Assembly (NCBI RefSeq): GCF_018687715.1
Contig: NC_056752.1
Location: 1,054,001-1,118,000 of the forward strand
Direction: 5' to 3'
DNA from: Carya illinoinensis
Taxonomy: Eukaryota > Streptophyta > Magnoliopsida > Fagales > Juglandaceae
Length of the DNA stretch: 64,000 bases
How positions within the stretch are numbered: the stretch's first letter is position 1; the number at the start of each line of letters is the position of its first letter. Of this stretch, positions 35,350-47,379 are shown in pieces. The notes beneath the pieces were generated by a model. It searched no databases. It had not been told where the DNA came from and saw only the letters and a list, made by a program, of their open reading frames with translations. Both the position numbers and the translations under genes were made by a program.

Positions 35350-36929
35350 TTAATTGAGCAACATTTCTTTTCATACATAATACATATTTGATATTATATT
35401 CTTCATTTTAATTTTTTATGCTTTCTACTTTTTTATATAGGCCAAGAAACACACGAAAAAGGGGGAAAAAGAAAAGAAAAGAAAAGAAAAACACACACAC
35501 GCACACATGCAACAGGTTTTGGGATTCCTCTCAAAATATACGCAACAGAGATTTTGGCACACGAAAAAATGTAGAGTTTTGGTTTTATGGGAACGCGTCA
35601 GAGGGTTTTTTCTTTGGGTTTTTGAGAGACACACACGCACCAGGGGGACGTAGCAGGATTTTTGGTCTAAAAAAAAAAGCAGCACCGTTGAAGTCCTCCT
35701 CTAGTGGTCTAAACCACCACTGTCCAGCCTTCCTCCACAGTCTGCCTGCCACCTCCACCTCCAGCCATTTTGCTTTCTCTTTCCATTCCATAACTTTCTA
35801 TTTAATTTTAGTTTGAATTTTATGGTATATTTTTTAGATCTTTTGCTTAGAACCATTTGGTTTTGTATATTCTATTTCCTGCTTATATAACTTTGATGTT
35901 AGTAGTTTTTATTGCTCTTTTAAACTTTTATTTGACAGGTATTACAATTCTTATGAATTGATTTTGAGAATTTTGTGATTTGAATATAAAAATGAACCCG
36001 ATAATATTGATTTTGGAGCTTTTCAATTTTCAACTTGTATTACATCAATTATTTTCTAATCTAGTTTAATTATTAGCTTAGTTTTGTTAATCTCTTAGTC
36101 CATTAAGCATTAGATTGATTAGAGGTTAGTTAGGACTTAATTAATTTCAATTTTGCTAATTAATTTTCTGTTAATTAATATTGTTTAGTTTTGTTGGTTT
36201 CTTGATTGTTTAATTTCAATTTGCTAGATCTAGTTGTTAATTTTGAGTCTTGTAATTAGCTTGACAATTTTCATTGATTAGTAGGTGCGTAATTTAGATT
36301 CAAATTTTTTTTTTGCCTAATTAGTTGGTTAATGTTTGATTAGTTAGCTTGCTTTACAATTTGGTATTTAATTAGTTTTGGATTTAATGTTTAATGTGCT
36401 GTTAATTAAATTAGTTTAGTAAGTTGCCTTTTGGTTAATTAATTTCAACGAGTTTAGTTTAGTTATTAGTTTACTGTTTTGTATCTTGTTCTTTTACTTT
36501 TCCTTACAACACTCAAAAATTCAAAATTATAAATCTAGTCCATGACCAATGCTCTTTTCATTTCCGTTTTACTCTTCCATTCATTACACATATCACTACT
36601 TTTATTTTCTCTTTGTGAATATTTTCAGCATTTACACAAGTTTGATTTTAAGCAATTTTTCCCAAGAAGGCGATCTAGGAATTTTATTCTTAATTATTGG
36701 GCGATACTCTCCTACACTAGCATAAAAAACAAAGGAATTATATGTTTTGCAGTTGAGATATGGGCCTCTTTCTGGTTATTTGGGGTTACATTTTATTGCA
36801 ATTGTTTTGTTAGTATCATCAAGCTAGTTTAAATTTAATTAGCTAGTTTTATTTTTCAAGTAAATATATCCGGTGTTTTATGGAGTCTGTGACTTCAATA
36901 TGTAATGTAATTATTTTGTATTGAATTAT
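35350..36929. other. Spacer after the TR-GAG element
   Basis: AT-rich with a purine-rich stretch at about 35450-35500. It carries the second copy (36717-36764) of the 48-bp block seen at 28652. An open frame at 35418-35816 is low-complexity and not called. The last part may be the 5' leader of the FAR1-like pseudogene. Confidence 0.4.
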
Positions 36930-37585
36930 CGTATTTCGAGTTCGGATAGTGATGAAGTTGAGATAATGATGAGTAGAAACTGTCACAAAGTTGGAGATGC
37001 AAGTATTCAGACCAAAATTATAGATGATGGGAATGAAACTGAAATTGTGAAAGAAGAATGTGATGTGAATGTAGAATATTGAGTGAATATGGTAGATGAA
37101 GTGAATGTGATTTTCATTTCTAGTAGTGGTCCTTTGGAGCCATTCGTTGGAATGGTATTTGATGACATAGAAGACGCTTTGGCATTTTACAAAGCATATA
37201 CAAAATGAAGAGGTTTTTCAAAGTGGACCAACTATACTCAATAGTCAAAAGAGAAGAGAAAACTAATTGAGTAGACTATGTTTTCTCAAGGGAATGATTT
37301 TGACGGGAAAGTCGCAAACAAAAAGAACGAACAATTCTAGAACCTACAAAGACAAAAATTAGATGTAAACCAACAAAGACGGTGAATAGTGGATAGTATC
37401 TAAGTTTATGCTTGAATATAATCATGAGCTACTCACATCAAGATGTACTAGTTTGCTCTGTGGACATAGAGGAGTCACACGTGCCCAAAAAAAAACTTAT
37501 TCTCACTTTGAATGAGTTCAATGTACCAACAGAGAAATTAGTGTTGAGTAAAGAATCAAACGGTGACTTTAACATTGGTTGTATT
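36930..37585 (+). pseudogene. FAR1/FHY3-type pseudogene, N-terminal segment
   Basis: From 37137 the frame reads EPFVGMVFDDIEDALAFYKA, the start of the FAR1 DNA-binding (WRKY-GCM1-like) domain, then meets a TGA. Further fragments include a NHELL-type motif near 37420 and, near 37500-37580, the beginning of the region leading to the MULE transposase-like core. Many stops and shifts are present. FAR1/FRS proteins are transcription factors domesticated from Mutator-like transposases; this copy is dead. It is cut at 37585 by an inserted LTR element and continues at 39174. Confidence 0.82.
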
Positions 37586-38009
37586 TGTTGACTTGTGTGC
37601 TCCTTTACTTAAGTCCCACATGGGTGGGAAGTGAATGAGAGCACATTTGCAAGCCTATATAAGGAGGCTTGGGTTTCTTAGTTTAAGTACACCAGTCAAA
37701 TGCTTAGTTAGTAACTTTTGACTCTAGTTAAATTCCTCTGTTGTCCATTTTTGTAAAATGGGAAGAGGTGTGAGTTAAAGTTTTTCTAGTGGGAAAGCTT
37801 TGTGGGTGTGTTTGGGGTGAGGAGAGAAATTATGTGATTGTAATAATTTTTCACATAGTATATTTTCTTCTCTGGGTCTGGTGGTTTTTTTCCTGTTTTG
37901 GAGTTTCCATATAAATTTCTTGTATTGTTATTATTTCTCTATTTTTCTTGTTACTCCTGCAAATGGTAGATCCTAGGGGGGGTGAATTTGGAGGTCCAAA
38001 TTTCCAACA
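37586..38009 (+). repeat. 5' LTR of the short element
   Basis: 424 bp, starting TGTTGACTTGTGTGC and ending TTTCCAACA; TATA box at 37656-37662. Confidence 0.95.
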
Positions 38010-38742
38010 ATTGGTATCAGAGCCACTAGGTTCTTTTTGTGGGGTGGAGTTTTGGTGTGGTAGTGTGGATACGTACAGTCTAAGTAGGTTCTGTCTAGGA
38101 GATTGGAAATTTTAAGTGTGTCCATTGTGACCCTCCAATCTTTCTTGGGAACTGACTTAGTGAGGTACTATTCATTTCTACGGTAAAAATTCATCAAGAC
38201 GAGGTTAGGAATGAGGTGGAGAAATTGGTTTACACAAGGTATGGAAGGGCAGATCAACCCCTGAAGTTAGCAGTGATTCTAGCGACTGGTGAAACAGCTA
38301 GTACAAGGAGCTAGTTCGGCAAGTGGCTCCAAGTCAGTAAATGGAGATACTGGTATTGATGCTAATGTTGTATCTCTCTCCATGGAAAAAGAGACATGTA
38401 TATCCTCATGACATGTTGCTAATTCCCAAAGTTGTCATGATAGAGGATGTGTTAATGTTAGCAGGTCCACAAGTTTGCACACGGGCATTGGTTTGGCATT
38501 AATGCAGGGTGTGTGGTGGAAATTCATGTCGATGGCTGATGAACTTCCAGGAAAGCCAAACGTGGAAGTTACACCATAATTTTCAACAAGGTTGTTTTCG
38601 ACATGGGCCGAAATGAAATGCTTGGAATTAGTTTATTCTGAGTGGATATGCTTTTATGGTGAAACATGATAGCGGAAGCTATGAAGATCTTCATTGAGGT
38701 GGAGCTTGGCTGTGAGACCAGTCAAAGTCGCAAAGTGGAGAT

Positions 38743-39168
38743 TGTTGACTTGTGTGCTCCTTTACTTAATTCCCACATGGGTGGGAAGTGAATGAGAGCA
38801 CATTTGCAAGCCTATATAAGGAGGCTTGGGTTTCTTAGTTTAAGTGCACCAGTCAAATGCTTAGCTAGTAACTTTTGACTCTAGTTAAATTCCTCTGTTG
38901 TCCATTTTTGTATAATGGGAAGAGGTGTGAGTTAGAGTTTTTCTAGTGGGGAAAGCTTTGTGAGTGTGTTTGGAGTGAGGAGAAAAATTGTGTGATTGTA
39001 ACAATTTTTCACATAGTGTATTTTTTTCTCTGGGTCTGGTGGTTTTTCTCCTGTTTTGGAGTTTCCACGTAAATTTCTTGTGTTGTTATTATTTCTCTAT
39101 TTTTCTTGTTACTCTTGCAAAGGGTAGATCCTAGGGGAGGTGAATTTGGGAGGTCCAAATTCCCAACA
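38743..39168 (+). repeat. 3' LTR of the short element
   Basis: 426 bp, about 95 percent identical to 37586-38009 by eye, starting TGTTGACTTGTGTGC and ending TTCCCAACA. Confidence 0.95.
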
Positions 39169-39173
39169 GTATT

Positions 39174-40420
39174 AGCAGGAACGTGAAAAATTTCTTAGAA
39201 AACAAAAAAGAAAATTATATGAATAGGGAGATGCACAAAGGTTGTATGCCTAATTTCTTGATAAACAGTATAAAGAACCTAAGTTTGTGTATTCCATATA
39301 AATTAATAAGAATAAGTGTATGAGAAGTTATTTTTGGGTATATAAAAGGTCAATGGCTGCATACCAATACTTAGAGGATGTCACTTTTGATGCCATGTAT
39401 TTGACAAACATTTAGAAGATGTCATATATGTCGTTTTCTGAAATTAACCATCATCACCAAACCAAAATATTTAGTTGTGCCTTATCAATTAATAAAACGA
39501 CAGAATCTTATACATGGTTATTGAAAACATGGTAAGAGGCAATGCTTGAGAAAGCTCCTTCAACTATAATTGTCGATGACAACAAGATGATGACTAAAGT
39601 CATTACAGAGGTAGTCCTAAATACAACTCTTAGGTTGTGTTTGTGACATATTTTATAAAAAATTTAAAAACATTTAACCAATGTATATAACAAATTTTCA
39701 AACTTTAAAAAAAAAAAAATTATCATTATATGCATGAAACAATAACTACTGATGAGTTTGAATTAGAATGGATTTCAATATTGGTGAAGTATGGGCTAGT
39801 AGATAACATTTGACTGCAAAATTTTTACTTTTAACTAGATAACTGGGTTCGGACTTCCTTGTGAAATACATTTTGTGCCGGTATGTCAACAACTCAAATG
39901 AGTAAAAGCATGAATAAATTTTTCAAGGATTATGTTCGTTTAAGTTCTAGAGTGAGTGACTTTATGAATCAATATGAAAAAGCCTTAGATCCACGTTACT
40001 TTAAAGAAAAAGAAAAGGATGTGTGAATAAATTTTACACGAGTAATATTGAAAACATGTCACAAAATTGAAGAATAGGTCCATACATGGAAGTCTTTTAT
40101 GATTTTTCAAGATGACTTTTTCAATAGCCAATAGTACAGATCAACCAAATTTTAAAAAGATGGTAACAGCAAGACATATTGTGACGTCTCATGGTAAAGA
40201 AACTCTTATCTATTATGTGACGACCTTAGAGAATGGAAAAGAGAATGAAACATACACATGCCACACGTATTAGTTCATGAGAGTTCTTTATAGGCATATT
40301 CTATGTCTTTGGCAAGAAATCGAAATTAGATATATTATCACGACATTATATTCTAAAGAGATGGATAGTCAATGCTAAGAGTTAAGTTATTCTCGACATA
40401 CCAACTTTTGAAACACATGT
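39174..40420 (+). pseudogene. FAR1/FHY3-type pseudogene, transposase core and SWIM segment
   Basis: Continuation after the insertion. SRNVKNFLENKK comes first, then a YLEDVTFDAMYLTN match to the MULE core (first catalytic Asp region), and TESYTWLLKTW. Near 39560-39600 comes the KAPSTIIVDDNKMM segment containing the second acidic position. A decayed SWIM-like zinc finger with YRHILCLW follows at about 40256-40310. Numerous stops are present. The segment ends at the 8.3-kb Sirevirus insertion (TSD CATGT) and resumes at 48729. Confidence 0.85.
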
Positions 40421-41503
40421 TGTTGCCCAGATAATTAATACAAGAGAGGGATAAACTGAGTTGTATTTAAAAAAAATAACAATCATAAATCAAATATACA
40501 ATATAAAATATAAATAAAATACGAAACAACAATAAATATAAAGAGTAAGGGTAAAAGAGAAGCAAACTCAGTATATTAACGAGGTTCGGTCTCATTGCCT
40601 ATGTTCTCGCCTCAAGCTACCCCTTAAGGATTCCCAAATTCACTATTCAACCTCTTTCAGGTGAAGATAGAAACCTATTACACCTTTGAACAACACTGCT
40701 ACAAAAGATCCGTGTAGAACACCCTCTACACTTGCAATCATCTTACACGTGGTAATTCAACTATTCCTTATGTAGAACACTTTCTATACGCACAAAGGTT
40801 ATACACACCATTTTATTGATACAAGAGCTGATAGTGGGTAAGTTATCAGAAAATATTTCTCAATAAGTGAAATAAGAATAATACAGTGAAAACTATATCT
40901 CTCTCAAAAGGAACAAGGATTAAGGTTCAATGCTTAGAAAAGAGCCTTAATCCTCTCAAAATCTAATCTTTTTACTTTTTGCATATGACAAAAATAGCAC
41001 ACTTTACTTTTCAAAATTTTCAAACAAAAACATCTACCTTTTGCATAAGTAAAAAAAAAAGTATCAATTACTTTAGAAAATATTCTAATAAAACATGCAG
41101 ATGTGAAATATGACAATCAATCATCTTTAATATTTTCAAATTTCAAACATTTAATCATGTAATACACATATGAAAGATGACAATCAATCATCTTTCCAAA
41201 TTTTCAAATTTAATTTTTAAAATATTCATGCACATGTGAAAAATGTATTTTAATGCTTTATAATAAAATATTAATTTTGAACCTTAATTCTAATTTCGAA
41301 TTTTTAAGAGATTTACAACATTACTCTATGACTTTAATGTGAACTTGTTCCCTTCTTGCTAATGCTTGATTTCTTGATGTGATTGACTCTATTGTGTAGA
41401 CAACTTGAGTTGGAGACTCTTTTATTATTTGAATTCATTTGTTATCATCAAAATCCACGTGTAAATATATAATTACACGAATCTTAAAACCTTGGGTTCA
41501 ACA
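40421..41503 (-). repeat. 3' LTR of the Sirevirus-like element (internally deleted)
   Basis: Matches 47380-48723 at both ends but is 261 bp shorter. The missing part begins near 40940, corresponding to about 47900-48120 of the partner. It ends ...GGGTTCAACA. Confidence 0.9.
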
Positions 41504-42059
41504 ATCTCCTCCTTTTTTATGATGACAAATACTTGATAGAACCTGAAACATGTATTAATACGTAAACTCCCCCTGAAAATGTACGTTAGTTTTTCAAGCA
41601 AAATTATAAATATAATTCCAAACATATATAATAAGTTTAGCAATTCAAACAATGTTAATGTTCTCATCTAACACTTCTCCCCTTTTTGGCATAATTAAAA
41701 AGGATCCGCAGCAAGTAAATAGACTGAAGAAAACGGTATGTTGGTAGAAACTGTAGATAGTTGAAAAAATGGATCCGTCCGTGACCTAACAAGTGTGGTT
41801 GGAGATTTGAAAAAATCGCTTGATGTTATTGACAAACGAGATTAAGGGCTCTGAATTTCTAAAAAAATGTCATTTTCACTAATCGTTAAAAGAAATCACA
41901 TTGCTCTTTGATTTGGATAATAGCTCGTCTTGTTCTTTATGCTATCTCTATAAAATCAGTCTTAAAGTTCATCCAATCCACATCAAATTTTCTTTTCATC
42001 TCTATAACTCATTTGCATTCTTTCAACATTCTCACTTTAAGCCTTCAATTCTTTTCTCA

Positions 42060-42497
42060 ATGACTCATTCTTCTAACATTTCTCTAGATCCATCCATAAG
42101 GTATTTTGCACCTCAATCTCATGTTCTTTTTGCAGCTGCTATTGGTGCCATGTTGTAGCAAGAAAATAATAATTTGGCTAATAAGTCAGATTTCGATACT
42201 ATCTAAGACTTGGTGAGTCCCAAGACTCGCTACTCTTCCTCTATTATTACTTTTTCCCAGCAGATACAAGTCAGAAACCATGAGGTTGAAAAGTTTAAAG
42301 AATAAATTGTTGTACTTCAACAAATTGTTCAAGAGTCTCACACAAGGAAATGAATCATTCGGCAAAAGAATAAATAGTTGAAATCTCTATTAGATTCTTC
42401 ATTCCGCTTACCAGTTTCCATGAATAAGAATGACATAATATTGTATGAAGAGAATGAGCGTCTCAAACATGAGGTTAAGAATCTCAAGTTTATGTAA
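42060..42497 (+). pseudogene. Decayed frame antisense to the Sirevirus-like element
   Basis: On the plus strand, opposite to the element, one frame of 145 codons runs from the ATG at 42060 to the TAA at 42495-42497. It is interrupted only by nonsense codons (42156, then about 42201, 42303, 42351 and 42378) with no frameshift. The start reads MTHSSNISLDPSIRYFAP. The rest is polar and heptad-like, rich in Gln/Glu/Leu/Ile (for example ENERLKHEVKNLKF near the end), suggesting a coiled coil. A TATAAAAT box lies at 41949-41956, about 110 bp upstream, with a CT-rich leader. I do not recognise the protein. It could be an additional antisense ORF of this retroelement group or a captured host exon. Confidence 0.55.
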
Positions 42498-42638
42498 AAG
42501 TATTTAAAAAACATCTCTCTATTTTTATTAACTCTAGTCTATCTTTTAAGAGATATTCATAGCATGCATCATACATATTTCTCTTTTAATCATACATAAT
42601 CTATCTTCTGGTAAAAGTTTTGTGAAAATATCTGCTAA

Positions 42639-42836
42639 CTAATCGTGTGTGTTTGTGAATTCTAGTACTATATCGCCTTTCTGCACATAATCTCGAAGAA
42701 AATGATATCTTATTTCAATATACTTAGTTATAGAAGGTTGTATTGGGTTCTTTGAAAGATTTATAGCACTTATATTATCATATTTGATTGGAATGTGATT
42801 ATACATGAGTTTAAAATCTTCAAGTTGTTGCTTCAT
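42639..42836 (-). pseudogene. Sirevirus-like RNase H fragment
   Basis: Contains the C-terminal RNase H landmarks IKYDNISAINLSKNP and IEIRYHFLRDYV (usual form: CDN.SAI ... RHHFIR). Sequence up to 43044 carries the N-terminal part with stops. It would degrade the RNA strand of the RNA-DNA hybrid; it is non-functional here. Confidence 0.82.
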
Positions 42837-43043
42837 GTAAAGAACTTGAGTACAATTATTACCCGCAGCAATATATTCTATCTCAGCAGTAGATAATGCA
42901 ACAGAATTTTATTTTTTACTAAACTAAAAAACTAGTGCATGACCTAAGAAATGGCATACTCCACTAGTACTTATTCGATCTATTTTACAACCAGCATAAT
43001 CAACATCTCTGTAACTGATTAGATCGAAATATGTGTGTTTAGG

Positions 43044-44030
43044 TTACCATAACCCTAGGTTAATTGTACCAATAAGATATCTAAGAATGTGCTTAAGGGC
43101 AATTAAATGATATTCTTTTGGAGATGATTGAAAGTGTGCACATAAGCACATATTAAACATAATATCTGGTATACTGACTGTTAAATATAATAAATTACCA
43201 ATCATACCTCGATATATCTTTGAGTTAACTAACTTACTGGTTTCATCTTTATCAAGTTTAGTTGATGGGCTCATTGGTTTCCCAATTTCCTTAGCACCTT
43301 CCATCCCAAACTTTTTTAGTAATTCATTAATATATTTTGATTGATTGATGAATATCTCACTTTTTACTTGCTTAATTTGTAATTTGAGAAAGAATGTAAG
43401 TTCTCCCATCATACTCATTTCAAATTCTTCCTGCATAGTCTTAACAAAAACTTGGTACATATTTTCATTAGTAGCATCGAATATTATATCATTAACATAA
43501 ATCTAAATCAAAAGAATATTATCATTTTTATATTTAATGAAAATAGTTGTATCGATTTTTCCTCTTGAAAAACTTTTTTCAATCAATAAACCACTGAGTC
43601 TTTCGAACCAAACTCTAGGAGCTTGTTTGAATCCATATAGTGCTTTTGTGAGTTTGAAAATATGATTTGGAAAAATATGATTTTCAAAACCTGGACGTTG
43701 TTCAACATATACCTCTTCATTTATAAAATCATTTAAGAAAGCACTTTTAACATCAATTTAAAAAAGTTTGAAATCTTTATAATAAGTATATGCAAGTAGC
43801 ATTCGAATAGCTTTTAATCTTGAGACTGGTACATATGTCTCATCATAATCGATTCCTTCTTCTTGATTGAAACCTTGGACTACAAATCGAGCCTTATTTA
43901 TAGTAATAACTTTGGACTCATCTTTCTTGTTTCTAAAAATCCATTTTGTTCCAATAATTGTATGATTTTTGGGTCTAGGAACAAGTGTCCAAATATCATT
44001 TATTTCAAATTGATTCAACTTTTCTTGCAT
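43044..44030 (-). pseudogene. Sirevirus-like reverse transcriptase, active site altered
   Basis: RVT_2-type polymerase. The N-terminal part at 43758-44030 has WTLVPRPKNHTIIGTKWIFR and EGIDYDETYVPVSRL. The C-terminal part at 43044-43460 has ELTFFLKLQIKQ and MSPSTKLDKDE. The catalytic YVDD motif at 43488-43499 reads YVND, losing one active-site Asp by a single G-to-A change. Several in-frame stops occur between the two parts. Confidence 0.88.
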
Positions 44031-44384
44031 AGCTAAAATCCAAAATTTATCAAGAAGTGCTTCATCAATATTTTTGGGTTCAATCTGAGATAGAAAAGCA
44101 GTATGATTGCAAATATTTATAAGAGATGATCAAGTACTTACACCTCGTGAAGGTTCTCCCAAAATTTGTTCCACTGGATGATCTCTCACAAATTTTCACT
44201 TTTTGGTTGTATCTTGTACTAAATTTTGATGATCTTTCCTGATATTTCCATGTTAAACTTTCTCTATTGTGTTCTCTTTGTTGAGATTGAGACTTTCCGT
44301 ATTATTTATACCTCCTGTTTTTTCATCAACAGATTTCTTAGAGAGTAGAAAATTAGATTTATCAAATACTATATGCATAGATTC

Positions 44385-45359
44385 TTATACAGTTAAAGTC
44401 TTTTTATTAAATACTCTATAAGGTTTACTATTAGTAGAATACAAAAAGATACTTTCATTAGATTTTGCATTAAACTTGCCTAAATTATCCATGTCATTCA
44501 AAATAAAACATTTGCATCCAAATACATAAAAGTAACCAATGTTAGACTTTTTCTCATTCCAAAGCTCATAGGGGGTTTTATCTAATTTTGATCTTAGTAT
44601 AACTCTATTTATAATATAACATGCAGTACTTAACGCTTCGGCCAAAAAATAACTAAGCAAGTTGTTCTCATGGAGTATTGTTTTTGTCATCTCTTGAAAA
44701 GATCTATTTTTCCTCTCTACTATCACATTTTGTTGAGGAATTTGAGGAGCAGAAAAATTATGCACAAAACCATTTTCATCACAAAATGTTTCAATATTTT
44801 TATTAACAAACTCTTTTCCTCTATCATTTCGGATACTTGAAATAGTATAGTCCTTTTCATTTTGAATTTTCTTGCAAAACTTGGTAAAAATATTATGTGC
44901 CTCATCTTTATGAACAAGAAAGATGACCCAAGTATATCTAGAGAAATCATCAACAATAACAAATGCATAATATTTTCCTCCTAGACTTGCAACTCTATTT
45001 GGTCCAAAAAGATCCATGTGTATCAGTTGCAATGGTTTAGTAGTGGAAATATGTTTCTTGGTTTTAAAAGAAGTTTTTGTTTATTTACCAAATGGGCATG
45101 CATCATAAATTTTGTCTTTAAGAAAATTTATTTTTGGTAAACCTCTCACAATATCATTTTTTGAAAGTTTGGAAATAAGTTTCATGTTGGCATGACCTAG
45201 TCTTCTATGCCATAACCAACTAGTTTCATTTTGAACTGAAAAACAAATAGCACCTTGTGAGGTAATTTCTTCAAAATCGATTGTATAAACATTGTTACTT
45301 CTAAAAGTAATAAAACAAATATTACAATCATGATCATTCAAAATAATGCACTTATCCAT
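44385..45359 (-). pseudogene. Sirevirus-like pre-integrase and integrase
   Basis: The zinc-binding pre-integrase part is at 45081-45359 (LWHRRLGHANMKLISKL; the second Cys pair is partly lost as ACPFGK). The integrase core at 44385-45032 has HMDLFGP, RNDRGKEF and VIVERKNR. A D-D-E set is still recognisable, although SDxG has become NDRG. A stop lies between the two parts near 45081. It would insert element cDNA into the genome; the pol frame is broken. Confidence 0.87.
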
Positions 45360-45899
45360 TTTGAAAATAACTGTAAATCATTTATCACATAATTGACTTA
45401 TGCTCAAAAGATTATGTTTTAGACCTTCAACAAGTAGAACATCTTCAATTATGAGAAAATATTTATTACCAATTTTACATATTCCCACGATCTTCCTTTT
45501 CGAGTTGCTTCAAATGTCACATATCCTTCTTCTTTAGATCTAAGATCAAATAATTTAGTCTTGTCTCCCATCATGTGTCTTGAACATCTATTATCTAAAA
45601 ACTATTTATTTTTTCTTGTGGATGACTTCATGCATACCTATAAAAATAATTAAAATGATTTTTCTTGGTACCCAAAATTTTCGGGTCCTTTATTTATTAG
45701 TATTAGAAGAAATAAGATTTTTAAGTACCCATATGGCCCTAATCGTCATTGTATGCTTTCTTCTAATAGGACAAACATGATAATTATGACCATTTCTATT
45801 ACAAAAACTGTAAATAACATGAGGCATATATAAAGAACTTTAATAATTATAATAGTATCTTTCTTTTACAAAATTATTTTTATGAAAAGAATTTTGAAT

Positions 45900-47321
45900 A
45901 TTAGATTTTGATGTAAAAGGATTATCAAAGAGGTTTTATAAGGTTTGTAATTTTGTTTTGGCATATATCACAAACGTGCCTTATCAAAAACACATCTTTG
46001 ACTATCAAGAAATTTTTCAAAATTTCTTTTTTCCGTTCGTAAAATTTTCAACAATATTTTCTAAATCAGTTTTCTTTTTCTTCAACTCAAGATTTTCATA
46101 TTTCAAAATGATGATTTCTTTTATTAAAATATCAATTTTGTTTGTTAAAGAAGAATTTTTCTTTTTCAAAACAGTATACTTAATACCCAATTTTTCAAGT
46201 TTCTCATTTACCTCTTCTAAAATATTTTACAATTCTTCATATAAAGGATCTTCAATATTATCAAAATTTGTTATCTCAATGTCATCTTTAGTCATAAGAT
46301 AAAGATTTGTTGATTCTCTATTGCTTGCTTCACTATCTGAACTACTTGAATCATCATCTCATGTAACTTTTATTGCTTTCTTACCCTTGTTTCGATCTTT
46401 TTTTAGCAGAGGACAATCTGGTTTGATATGACCAGGCTTATTACATTTATAACAAATTAAAGTGTCATTTTTACCTGAATCTCTCTTGGAAAACTTTTTG
46501 AAGGATTTCCTTGAAGGAGTTTTATTTTTCTTTAAAAAACTCTGAATTCTTCTTGTTATCATCGCAACTTCTTCATCTTTATCATCATTTTCCTCATCTT
46601 CATCACTTTCACTTTCATGAGGAACAGCTTTAAGTGCCAAGCTCTTTAGCTTTCCTTTTTCTTCTCCTCTTTTCAATGTGTACTCATAGGTAATAAGTGA
46701 CTCGATGAGTTCATTCACTTCGAGCTTCTTGAGGTCTTTAGCTTGAAGAATTGTTGTCATTTTTGATTCCCAGCGTTTTGTTAGAGAGTTGAGAATTTTT
46801 CTTACTATCTCCACCTTGGAATAAACTTTACCAAGAACTGTCAAGCTATTTATGATGTTAGTAAAACGAGTGTGCATATTAGAAATAGATTCATCATCAT
46901 TTATCTTAAATATTTCGTATTCATGAGTAAGAATATAAATTTTTGATTCCTTGACTTGCGAAGTTCATCCATAAGTAACTTCCAAATTATCCCAAATTTC
47001 TTTTACCATAGCGCAATTTATTATTCTATTAAACTCATTTCCATTGAGAGCATTAAATAATAAATTCATAGCAGTTAAATTCAAAGTATAAAGTTCATCG
47101 TCTTCACGATCAAACTCTTCTTTTTCCTTTTTGACCTTTACTCTATCAACCACTTTTGTTGAAATATAAGATCCATTTATAATGTATTTCCAAATTTCTT
47201 GACTTTGAGTCTAAAAGAATATTCTCATTCTAATTTTCCAGAATGAGTAATTGTCTCTACAAAAGAGTGGAGGCCGACTGCTAGATTGACTTTCACCAAA
47301 TGAAACTGCAATGTTAGTCAT
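45900..47321 (-). pseudogene. Sirevirus-like gag with several stops
   Basis: A single reading frame from the ATG at 47321, interrupted by stops in the 47153-47250 stretch, between 46877 and 46965, at 46359 and further on. The core shows MVKEIWDNLEVTYG and EIVRKILNSLTKRW. The zinc knuckle CYKCNKPGHIKPDC lies at about 46420-46460, followed by an acidic Ser-rich tract and a Lys/Glu-rich coiled coil down to about 46000. The domain order is the same as in the intact gag at 30266-32110, supporting a shared lineage. Confidence 0.85.
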
Positions 47322-47379
47322 AAGATTTTAACTCAAAAGATAGTTAATCTTATAACAGAACCCTTGCTCTGATACTAAT

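Larger units (their letters stand above)
37586..39168 (+). mobile_element. Short non-coding LTR retrotransposon in the FAR1 pseudogene
   Basis: A 1,583-bp element with LTRs of 424 bp (37586-38009) and 426 bp (38743-39168). The target duplication is GTATT (37581-37585, 39169-39173). The primer site TTGGTATCAGAGCC follows the 5' LTR at 38011, and a purine tract AAAGTGGAGAT precedes the 3' LTR. Each LTR has a TATATAA box (37656-37662 in the first). The LTRs differ at roughly 20 positions, so it is older than the TR-GAG element. The 733-bp interior shows no frame with similarity to gag or pol. It belongs with TRIM-like non-autonomous elements, though its LTRs are longer than usual for TRIMs. Confidence 0.9.

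Noticed and set aside
35418..35816. 132-codon plus-strand frame and opposite-strand frames
   Set aside because: Simple-sequence N terminus and no domain; looks like a leader or spacer.
42060..42497. Possibility that the antisense frame is the Sirevirus envelope-like gene
   Set aside because: Envelope-like genes of Sireviruses are in sense with gag-pol; this frame is antisense, so the label was not used.
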